DNA of 16,679 nucleotides from the NCBI GenBank assembly GCA_027451165.1, contig DAIDJX010000037.1, positions 1-16,679 on the forward strand, given 5' to 3'. The notes beneath the pieces are model-generated. The model saw nothing but the letters and a program-made list of their open reading frames with translations, made no database searches and was not told where the DNA came from. Shown in pieces: positions 1-7,096 of the stretch; within the stretch, counting starts at the first letter, position 1, and the number at the start of each line of letters is the position of its first letter. The stretch comes from Prolixibacteraceae bacterium (GTDB lineage Bacteria > Bacteroidota > Bacteroidia > Bacteroidales > Prolixibacteraceae). The translations under genes were made by a program, and so were the position numbers.

Positions 1-1107
1 AGTATACCCGGCAAGCCCTTCAGCGAGCATATGCGGGATGAGTTTTTCGACATCCTCCCATTTGTGGTTTTTGTCGTGCAGGCGCTGGGCCAGCGGCTGA
101 CCGGCCATTTTCCAGCAGGCCCGGTATTCATTGAGCGGAAACCGCAATCCGAATTGTGCGTACAATTCACACTGCCGGTTGGGGGTTACCGACACTTTGC
201 CCAAAGCATCCGCAGGGTAAAAGTTCATATCTCCCGCATCAAATTTGAATCCATCCACCCCAAAATCACGGACCAGCCGGTCGAGCTGGCTGCTAAACCA
301 CTCCACCGCCGCCGGGTTGGTGAAGTCGAGCAGGGCAGAATACCCGTTCCACCATTTGATGATGGCCGGATCACGGGCGGTATTCCAGGTAGCCGAGGTC
401 TCCTTTTTCTGGAGGAGAAATCCCTTGCCCTTCATGATCTGACGTACAATGACCGCCTGGTCGGCACTGACAAACGGGCACACCCACAACATGACCTTGA
501 AGCCCATGCGGTGCAGTTCATCCATCATTTTCCGGGGATCGGGGAAACGTCCGGGATGGAAATTCCAGAGACCATAATCTTCCTGCCAGGTGTCGTCGAT
601 CATGAGGACGCCCGGCTCAAAACCATTGTCAAGGATGGCTCCTGCATATTTGAGCACATCTGCCTGGTTCTGGTTGTAGGTCAGTTCAATCCAGGTATTG
701 TACTGAGGTTTTGAAAACAGCAGTGGATCCGGCATTTTTCCTGATGCCGGGAAATAGAGCCGGGCAGCTTCCCGGCGCGCTTCGGCCAGGCTGTTCCCTG
801 ACCTGCCATGTCTGACTTCTCCGTGCGTTTTGGTGATCAGTATCCGGTCCCCTTTGATTTCAAAGGCATAAGGCTCTTCACTCCATATCCACAAACCCTT
901 GTTGCCCAGCAACAGGGGCTGAACCTGGTTTTCCCGGTTGTTGGCATAGAAGTCAAAGGAATAGCCTTCGGAATAGGGCATCTGATGTCCATCTTTGATA
1001 ATTCCCGACCATATCTTTTCGCCTGGAAGCAGGGGAATGGAGATTTCTGTCTGTGCCCGTAAAAACAGGGAAAAGAGCAAAAGAATCGGTAAAACGTTGA
1101 CTTTCAT
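1..1107 (-). CDS. GH31 family glycoside hydrolase, alpha-galactosidase-like subgroup (3' end cut by window)
   Basis: Secreted retaining alpha-glycosidase; 369 codons are visible and the C-terminus lies beyond the left edge. The start is the ATG at 1107, followed by a Sec signal peptide (MKVNVLPILLLFSLFLRAQ). A beta-rich N-terminal domain occupies about residues 20-140, then a TIM barrel begins with NTWIELTYNQ. MIDDTW (169-174) is the usual GH31 strand motif. DGFKFDAGD places the nucleophile at Asp290, and the 'FKFDAG' form is typical of the branch containing PsGal31A alpha-galactosidase and animal MYORG rather than the classic WxDMNE alpha-glucosidases. Asp345 in LHDKNHKW, 55 residues later, is the candidate acid/base, by position relative to YihQ and MYORG. 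It is preceded by a 153-base repeat-containing gap after the GH2 gene. Family assignment is firm. Specificity for alpha-galactosides is inferred from the subgroup and the neighbouring beta-galactosidase; an alpha-glucoside or another sugar is possible. Confidence 0.88.
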   Translation of the reverse strand, partial: MKVNVLPILLLFSLFLRAQTEISIPLLPGEKIWSGIIKDGHQMPYSEGYSFDFYANNRENQVQPLLLGNKGLWIWSEEPYAFEIKGDRILITKTHGEVRHGRSGNSLAEARREAARLYFPASGKMPDPLLFSKPQYNTWIELTYNQNQADVLKYAGAILDNGFEPGVLMIDDTWQEDYGLWNFHPGRFPDPRKMMDELHRMGFKVMLWVCPFVSADQAVIVRQIMKGKGFLLQKKETSATWNTARDPAIIKWWNGYSALLDFTNPAAVEWFSSQLDRLVRDFGVDGFKFDAGDMNFYPADALGKVSVTPNRQCELYAQFGLRFPLNEYRACWKMAGQPLAQRLHDKNHKWEDVEKLIPHMLAEGLAGYT

Positions 1108-1140
1108 ATTTATGGTTGATTTAAAGATAACAATTATATG

Positions 1141-1178
1141 ACCTCACCCCCAGCCCCTCTCCATCCAGGAGAGGGGTG
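1141..1178. repeat. Intergenic hairpin repeat (CCCCTCTCC/GGAGAGGGG type)
   Basis: The gap between the GH2 stop and the GH31 start holds a perfect 9-base inverted repeat, CCCCTCTCC (1154-1162) and GGAGAGGGG (1168-1176), around the loop ATCCA. The flank CTCACCCCCAG is characteristic of a dispersed repeat seen in many bacterial genomes. A diverged copy in the opposite orientation lies at 13591-13635. It could act as a weak terminator or RNA stabiliser between the two hydrolase genes, but there is no T tract next to the stem. Confidence 0.6.
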
Positions 1179-1260
1179 CGCCCGATAACATTGCGGTTGA
1201 TCATTGCAGATGGCATCCCCGCATTGGGCCCCTGCTTTTGGTGGGCTAAAACAACTAAAA

Positions 1261-4200
1261 CTACGGGGCACATTGAAAAATGTAACTGTATTGATACCTG
1301 CCTGGCTTCAGCTGGTACTGATCCAGCACCGGCAAGCCCCAGGAATTATCACCACCGACCCCCATCTGGGCACAATCGATGTTTACCGTTGTATAGTTTT
1401 CCGGGAGAAGCTCAAAATTATGTTTTGACCTGCTCAGGGATTCCTGGCTGTATGGCCAGGCGCTGGCTGAAAACAGACCGCCACCTGTTGCCGTAAACTG
1501 AACAAAACCTTCCGGATCATTTAACTTAAACCATCGTATACCGGTCCGGTTGGCATTCTCCTGCGGCCGCACATAGGGTGTTATGAATTTCTCCGGCGGA
1601 AGATGGTAAATACCCACCGGAGAGCCCGTCTTCCGGTCAATGTAATTTTCGTGTGGCCCTGAACCATACCATTCCACCTCCGGAAGTTTCCGGTTAATTG
1701 TATATTGCATACCTATCCGGGGAACATTGGATGCAGTTGCAGGGATAACCATGTCAAAGCTGATGGCGATCTTTCCATCCGGACAGATGGTATGTGAGAC
1801 CTCTGCCGTTGCCCCTGTTTTCCGGAAACGGTAACGGCTTTTCAAAACTGTACAGGAACCCGGCTGCGGTTCAACAGAAAGGTTTACCAGGTCATAATTT
1901 TCCCCTTCGTTCTCCCAGTCTTTCATTTTCTGGTTGACTTTCCAGCCCAGGTCGTTATCGGTGAGGGCCCTCCAAAAGTTAAAACGTACTTTATCAGCAA
2001 TTACTGTTTTACCTCCCTTAGAAAATCCGGATATCAATCCGGTTGATTTGTCTATTTTCACTGAAAAATCCCTTCCGGAGAAAAGGTAAAATTCATTGGT
2101 TTCCGACATATCCGGTTTAACACCTTTGTCGTCAATTGAAACAGGTTTTGTTTTCTCTGGTTCCGTCAGCTTGAACTGTTCCCATGCGATCACATGGCCC
2201 TTTTTTGCCCAGACCGCATCTTCCTTCAGGGATACTGAAAAAGTAATAAAACACTCTTTCCCGGGATCAAAGTCCGGCTGTACCGGGAGGGTGAACACTT
2301 TTGCCGAGCACGGCCCGATATCCGGGGCTTCCGGGAATCCTTCGTATGCCACAATTCCGTCTTCTGTGATCCGGTAACTGAAATTCAACTCCCGGGTACG
2401 GGTGGCATGGTGCCTGTTGATCACCTCCACCGCAAGAGGATTTTTACTGACCAGTCTGAACGAGACCGGCTGGTAAACTTTCTGCATTTCATAGTAATGG
2501 GGATGGGGTATCCGGTCGGCACCGATCATTCCGTTGATGCAAAAATTGTTGTTGTTGGGGAAGTCACCGAAATCACCTCCATAAACAAAGCCCTTTTCCG
2601 GGTTGTCCTTATCTTTCCAGAGTGCCTGGTCCACCCAATCCCAGATGAATCCCCCGGCCAGCATGTCACTGGCATGTATCAACTCCCAATAATCGTTGAA
2701 ATTGCCCAGGCTGTTCCCCATGCCATGGGCATATTCATTCATCAGGAACGGTTTTCCGGATGGATATTTCCCATGTTGCTCCTCATTGGTGGATTCGCCC
2801 CGTTCACCCTTCCGCACAGCCTTTCCCTGCAGGTGCTGTTTCAGCCATTCGATGGTCGGGTAAGTCTGGCTGTCCACGTCGCCCACCAGGTTCATATCGG
2901 CATACTGGATGATCCTCCCCTCAGGATCGCAGGCGCGGGCAACTTTCCGCATTTCCGGAAAGGCATTACCGTATCCTGCTTCATTTCCCGGCGACCACAT
3001 CATGACAGAGGGGAACTGCCTCGAACGGATCACCATCCGCCACATGCGGTCGACCACCGCTTTCGTCCAAACCGGCTGGTCACCGGGTAAAATTCTTTTG
3101 TGGTAACTCAGTCCGTGTGACTCCACATTGGCTTCATCCATGACCATCATACCATAGCTGTCGCACAGCCGGTACCATTCCGGACCGGTAGGATAATGGG
3201 CATTTCGTACGAAATTGACATTTCCCTGTTTCATCAGTTCCAGGTCACGGACCATTTCGTGCCGGGAGATGGTCCAGCCCTGACCGGGAGAAAATTCATG
3301 CCGGTTCACCCCCTTCACTTTGAATTTCTTTCCGTTCAGCAGGAGGGTATTCCCGGAGACTTCCAGTTTGCGGAACCCCACCGGAAGGGCATAGGCTTCC
3401 ACTATGCGGTTCCCCTGTTTCAAAACCACGCCAACCTTGTATTCTGCCGGTTTTTCATGGGTCCAGAGCCTGACATTTCCCAGCCGGATTTCCGGAAGGG
3501 TCATTTCATGGCCAAATCCGGGGGAAAAAGGCGCCACCGGAAAGGATTTGCTGTTCACGACCAACTTCCCGTCAGGATCGTTAACCGACACGTCGATGGT
3601 AAGTCCGGACACATCCTTCCCTTTAAAATTCACCGGAGAATAGTGCAGGATAAGGCTGCCCAGGCTGTTTTCCACATTAGTGACGGGACGGGCGTAGACA
3701 TCCCACAGTGCCACCGGGGGAACGGCCCGGATGAAAACATCCCGGTAAATACCGCTGAACCTCCAGAAATCCTGGTCTTCCAGGTAGGAGCCGTCACAAT
3801 ATTTATAGGTTTCAATGGCCAGGAAATTTTCCCCCTTTTTCAGGGAACCGGTGATGTCAAATTCTGCAGGCAGGCGTGAATCCTGTGAGTACCCCACTTT
3901 TTTCCCGTTCACCCAGACAAAGGTGCCCGAACTGGAGCCGGCCAGGTGAAGGATAATGCGCCGGCCCTTCCAGCCTGGGGGAACGGTGAAACTCCTGCAA
4001 TAGGATCCCACCGGGTTTCTTTGTTTATAAGTGGTGAATTCCGGGTCGGGCTCATCCATCACGAAAGGCGGATTGGCCTTAAAGGGATAAGTGATGTTCA
4101 CGTAAAGGGGGATGCCAAAACCCTGCCGCTCAATGGTGGAAGGAACCTCTATGGTCGACCAGCCTTTCCGGTCATATTCCGGTTTATAAAATCCGGCAGG

Positions 4201-4437
4201 TCGCGATTGCGGATCGGGAGACCATTTAAAATCCCAGATCCCGTTTAGTGATTTAACCCATACGGAATGATGGTAATCTGTTTTAACGGCTTCTTCGGGG
4301 CCGGGAGATGGCCAGAAGGCAGTGCGGGGTGGCAGTTTGTTGATCCCGATGATACCTGCATCCTCGATTTCAGGTGGAACCTGGGATAGTGCAGCTACGG
4401 CCAGCAAACTGCAAAAAATGAAGGCAACCCATTTCAT
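1261..4437 (-). CDS. GH2 beta-galactosidase (LacZ type), secreted
   Basis: Hydrolyses terminal beta-galactosides with retention, probably in the periplasm. The protein has 1058 residues, close to E. coli LacZ (1024) plus a signal peptide (MKWVAFIFCSLLAVAALSQ). All five LacZ domains can be followed: jelly-roll sugar-binding domain to about residue 225 (with DSRLPAEFDIT), an immunoglobulin-like domain to about 355, TIM barrel about 360-655, a second immunoglobulin-like domain, and the C-terminal beta-sandwich (WYGSGPHENY, RPQENANRTG). The acid/base is Glu486 in GNEAGYG and the nucleophile is Glu568 in LMNEYAHGMGNS, corresponding to LacZ Glu461 and Glu537. DEANVESHG, IWDWVDQ and GGDFGDFPNNNNFC are also conserved. 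The gene has its own candidate -7 box at 4472-4479, and REP-like hairpins separate it from the lipoprotein gene upstream. Family and catalytic competence are near certain. The natural substrate may be an oligosaccharide rather than lactose. Confidence 0.95.
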   Translation of the reverse strand: MKWVAFIFCSLLAVAALSQVPPEIEDAGIIGINKLPPRTAFWPSPGPEEAVKTDYHHSVWVKSLNGIWDFKWSPDPQSRPAGFYKPEYDRKGWSTIEVPSTIERQGFGIPLYVNITYPFKANPPFVMDEPDPEFTTYKQRNPVGSYCRSFTVPPGWKGRRIILHLAGSSSGTFVWVNGKKVGYSQDSRLPAEFDITGSLKKGENFLAIETYKYCDGSYLEDQDFWRFSGIYRDVFIRAVPPVALWDVYARPVTNVENSLGSLILHYSPVNFKGKDVSGLTIDVSVNDPDGKLVVNSKSFPVAPFSPGFGHEMTLPEIRLGNVRLWTHEKPAEYKVGVVLKQGNRIVEAYALPVGFRKLEVSGNTLLLNGKKFKVKGVNRHEFSPGQGWTISRHEMVRDLELMKQGNVNFVRNAHYPTGPEWYRLCDSYGMMVMDEANVESHGLSYHKRILPGDQPVWTKAVVDRMWRMVIRSRQFPSVMMWSPGNEAGYGNAFPEMRKVARACDPEGRIIQYADMNLVGDVDSQTYPTIEWLKQHLQGKAVRKGERGESTNEEQHGKYPSGKPFLMNEYAHGMGNSLGNFNDYWELIHASDMLAGGFIWDWVDQALWKDKDNPEKGFVYGGDFGDFPNNNNFCINGMIGADRIPHPHYYEMQKVYQPVSFRLVSKNPLAVEVINRHHATRTRELNFSYRITEDGIVAYEGFPEAPDIGPCSAKVFTLPVQPDFDPGKECFITFSVSLKEDAVWAKKGHVIAWEQFKLTEPEKTKPVSIDDKGVKPDMSETNEFYLFSGRDFSVKIDKSTGLISGFSKGGKTVIADKVRFNFWRALTDNDLGWKVNQKMKDWENEGENYDLVNLSVEPQPGSCTVLKSRYRFRKTGATAEVSHTICPDGKIAISFDMVIPATASNVPRIGMQYTINRKLPEVEWYGSGPHENYIDRKTGSPVGIYHLPPEKFITPYVRPQENANRTGIRWFKLNDPEGFVQFTATGGGLFSASAWPYSQESLSRSKHNFELLPENYTTVNIDCAQMGVGGDNSWGLPVLDQYQLKPGRYQYSYIFQCAP

Positions 4438-4471
4438 AAGTGGAAAATATGATTTTAAAAATCAACGGTCT

Positions 4472-4479
4472 CAAATATA
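4472..4479 (-). promoter_or_regulatory. Candidate Bacteroidota -7 box before the GH2 gene
   Basis: The minus strand reads TATATTTG, a perfect TAnnTTTG match, 34 bases upstream of the GH2 ATG. No good TTG -33 element sits 19-21 bases further upstream, so this is a partial promoter match. The same octamer occurs before the IclR gene. It suggests that the GH2 gene can be transcribed separately. Confidence 0.4.
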
Positions 4480-4530
4480 AATAAGAATCACCTTCTACTT
4501 TTAAAAGCATCACAATTTTCCGGTATTAAC

Positions 4531-4609
4531 TGCCAACCCCAGCCTTCAGGCTGGGGTTGGCACGCCTTGAAATCCTGAGCTCTGGCAAGTGGACTGAAAT
4601 CACTTGCCA
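4531..4609. repeat. REP-like palindromic element with two hairpins
   Basis: The 180-base gap between the propeller lipoprotein and the GH2 gene contains a 32-base palindrome (4531-4562) with 15-base perfect arms around a two-base centre; its core is CCCCAGCC-TTCA-GGCTGGGG. A second hairpin, TGGCAAGTG (4583-4591) with CACTTGCCA (4601-4609), follows. The core and its GGTTGGC flank match the right end of the element at 9148-9310. The hairpins lie directly after the lipoprotein stop and could end or protect that transcript, but no T tract follows. I interpret it as a REP/MITE-type dispersed repeat. Confidence 0.7.
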
Positions 4610-4617
4610 AACTCTGA

Positions 4618-7086
4618 TTAATTATATATAAGCCAGGCTGTTGCCCTGCAATCCCTGCCGGTAACGAGCCTGATCCAGCGCGACTGGAAGGATTCCGGGA
4701 AAGAATATTCCAGTTTTTCGCCCGGTTTAACGGTAAACGTTTGGTATTTCATCCACGGGCCATGCCCGATGGGTTCAGCTTCCAGGGTAAAAGTCACCGG
4801 TTCCCCGGAATCATGGGAAAGTGAAAGACTTCTTTTGTCATAAAAACCGATCAGGTACGGATCGGAAGGTTCACCCGCTCTAACTGCCGTGTTTTTCCAC
4901 GGACCGCCTTCCCCGCTTGGTTTACCCATTTTCCATAGGTCATCAATGACGCCGGCCCAGACCGCCGCTTTGCGGTCTTTGGACACGATCACATGCGGAT
5001 TCCCTTTTGCTGCATTCAGATCAATCCCTGTTATGACCAGCATACCCCGGTAGGAGGCGTAATCATGAATACGGAAGTTATGGGAAGCGATGGGTCGTAT
5101 TTTGGCAAAACCATCGGCATTTTCGGCCGGTAATTCATAGAAGGTACCTGAACAGCTGAAGAGGTCGCGTTCGGTGGCCACTTCCCGGCAAATGCGCAGT
5201 AATGCGTGATCTGTCAGGTTTGTAAAGCCGGCATCCCCTTTCGGAAGCCTCCACCGCCTGCCCTTGTCATCGACCACCAGGACAGAAGCATCATCGAAGG
5301 TGACTACCTGTTGCGGAATGGCAAATTTCTCCCGGATAAAGGTGGCAGTTTCCGGATCCTTCCTTTTCACCAGCTGCATCAGGGAATCCAACTCATAATA
5401 ACCGGCTTCCGTGAAAGTTGTATTGCTCACTGTTCCGGCCAAAAGGCCCAGTTTGCGGGTGTTTTTTCCCAATCCCCACATTAATCCGCCCATGGATTCA
5501 GCAGCTGTTACGGTTGAAAGACCGGTGAAAATTGCATCTGGTGCAAGGGTCCTGGAATCGGTCTGCGCATAGGAAAAATGCACGGTGGCTTTGGTGTTTT
5601 GGTTGACCTTCACGCGGACCCATTCCCCCGTTTCTTCCGGAGTAAAGGCGATGTTGACCGACTCCCCTGCTTCCAGCTTCAGATCTTTCAGGGCTGACCA
5701 GCTGTTGTTGCCTGATTTGTCCACTTCGAAGTAAAAATTAACCGGTTTAAGACCTTCGTTTTTGATCCATGCCGAGCGGGTATTCCAGCCGGTAAAAAGG
5801 AAGGGTTCTGAAAATTCTCCTGCTTTAACCTCTTCGGAAAGCCATGCTGCGCCTTCCGCCGAGTTTGGACCCAGCTGATCCGGTTTTTCCACTGAGGTGA
5901 ACCAGAGGTTGGAATTGGATTGGCCGGGGCCTTCGAGGTTCCCTTTCACTTTTCTTTTATTCAGAAATTCTTTGTTGGCAGAATCGTCGCAACCGAAGAC
6001 CAGCTGCCCGTTCCAGCGGGCAAAGTCACCGATCACCTTCAGGTAGGCTGAGCGGGGCCGGATACCGGCTGAGTTGGAAGCAGTGAAGGTTCCGGGGAAA
6101 TGCCAGAAGAGACCGTGCATGGTCATCAGGTAGTCGGGCTGGTCGGGTGTCCCGATGTCGCGGATACGGGGCCACTCGGTATTCCAGCCATGGGCACCGT
6201 CGTAGCTGTGGCTGGCTTTTGGCAGGCGGTAGAAACTCCAGCCTTTTTCATGATCCCGAACACCCAGCAAAACTGATTTATGATCCCATCCTGTAGCCCA
6301 TATGGGATCGGTTTCAGGATGTGCATTCCCGTAAATTCCGCCCGGACCGGTCACTTCCACAAACTGGTTGCGGCGGACCAGGGTCCAGACTTTGTCATTC
6401 CATTCATACAACGCACCGGCGGGAACATCGAAACGTTCAAGAGCGGCCTGACCAGTTTCGCCATTGTTGGAATAGACCATGACTCCCTGGCCGGAATAGA
6501 GTCCCTTGCCATGGGCACCAAGCAGCATGACATTCTCCTGGGCCATTTGTCCTTCTTTGCGGATCACATTGCCATCCTTAAACAAAGTTTTGATTTCCAG
6601 AGTGTTTACATCAACTTCATAAAATCCTTCTTCCATGGTCCCAAAATAGATTTTGCCTGCCGGATTGGTCAGGTGGCGGGCATTGCCTGTATGGCGGCCC
6701 GGCATATCGGAATACCGGATAACCCGGACATTCCCCAGACTGTCTGCAGCATAAGGACCAATGAACAGCTGGTTGCTTTCCCGGTGGATCATCCGGTTGG
6801 CTGGCGTGCCGCCAATGCTTTCCGGTCGGACAATCCTTTGCAGATCAGCATTGATTTCATAAAGCTTATCCGAAGAGCCAAACGGCATATGTGGGCCGTA
6901 GGTAATAACCCACAGCCTTCCGGCCCAGGGAACGACCGCCCCGGTTCCGCATTCGCCTTCATTGTTGTAATAGGCCAGATGCGGGTAAATCCCGCTGAAC
7001 TGTGGGTATGCCGGTTGTTTTAGCGGTTTTTGCGAACAGCCGGTTGTCAGCAGAACAACAATTCCCAGGTATAATAATGTCTTCAT
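4618..7086 (-). CDS. Lipoprotein of unknown function, beta-propeller-like with internal duplication
   Basis: I do not recognise a characterised family. The 822-residue product has a lipoprotein signal ending LLTTGC (Cys17). The +2 to +6 residues (SQKPL) carry no acidic cluster, which suggests periplasmic rather than surface anchoring. Residues 30-400 are repeated beta strands of propeller type (GRLWVITY, NQLFIGPY, GKIYFGTMEEGFYEVD). Several blades end near a histidine: H101, H132, H192, H269, H299, H324. The segment of about 345-506 is repeated at about 666-822. For example, VKAGEFSEPFLF (420-431) pairs with VRAGEPSDPYLI (735-746), and IGDFARWNGQLVFG (352-365) pairs with IHDYASYRGMLVIT (673-686). 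The gene lies 10 bases downstream of the clan GH-A hydrolase, so the two are surely co-transcribed. Histidine-lined propellers occur in polysaccharide lyases (PL24/PL25) and GH145, so a catalytic or glycan-binding role is plausible but unproven. Confidence 0.85.
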   Translation of the reverse strand: MKTLLYLGIVVLLTTGCSQKPLKQPAYPQFSGIYPHLAYYNNEGECGTGAVVPWAGRLWVITYGPHMPFGSSDKLYEINADLQRIVRPESIGGTPANRMIHRESNQLFIGPYAADSLGNVRVIRYSDMPGRHTGNARHLTNPAGKIYFGTMEEGFYEVDVNTLEIKTLFKDGNVIRKEGQMAQENVMLLGAHGKGLYSGQGVMVYSNNGETGQAALERFDVPAGALYEWNDKVWTLVRRNQFVEVTGPGGIYGNAHPETDPIWATGWDHKSVLLGVRDHEKGWSFYRLPKASHSYDGAHGWNTEWPRIRDIGTPDQPDYLMTMHGLFWHFPGTFTASNSAGIRPRSAYLKVIGDFARWNGQLVFGCDDSANKEFLNKRKVKGNLEGPGQSNSNLWFTSVEKPDQLGPNSAEGAAWLSEEVKAGEFSEPFLFTGWNTRSAWIKNEGLKPVNFYFEVDKSGNNSWSALKDLKLEAGESVNIAFTPEETGEWVRVKVNQNTKATVHFSYAQTDSRTLAPDAIFTGLSTVTAAESMGGLMWGLGKNTRKLGLLAGTVSNTTFTEAGYYELDSLMQLVKRKDPETATFIREKFAIPQQVVTFDDASVLVVDDKGRRWRLPKGDAGFTNLTDHALLRICREVATERDLFSCSGTFYELPAENADGFAKIRPIASHNFRIHDYASYRGMLVITGIDLNAAKGNPHVIVSKDRKAAVWAGVIDDLWKMGKPSGEGGPWKNTAVRAGEPSDPYLIGFYDKRSLSLSHDSGEPVTFTLEAEPIGHGPWMKYQTFTVKPGEKLEYSFPESFQSRWIRLVTGRDCRATAWLIYN

Positions 7087-7096
7087 TTTTTCAGTT

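Noticed and set aside
31..714. 227-codon plus-strand open frame, with similar ones at 2407-3090 and 3196-3879
   Set aside because: These lie antisense to the GH31 and GH2 reading frames, whose catalytic motifs are intact. The shared length of 227 codons is a coincidence.
1108..1140. Promoter for the GH31 gene (TATCTTTA at 1122-1129 on the minus strand)
   Set aside because: It is one base off the TAnnTTTG consensus with no spaced TTG element, too weak to annotate in AT-rich sequence.
4451..4463. 6-1-6 palindrome GATTTT-A-AAAATC upstream of the GH2 gene as a second regulator site
   Set aside because: It has the same spacing as the IclR palindrome but an unrelated, very AT-rich sequence, so chance is likely in this gap.
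4618..7086. Naming the propeller lipoprotein as a PL24/PL25 lyase or GH145
   Set aside because: The fold impression and histidines are suggestive, but no diagnostic motif was recognised, and the protein is much longer than those families.
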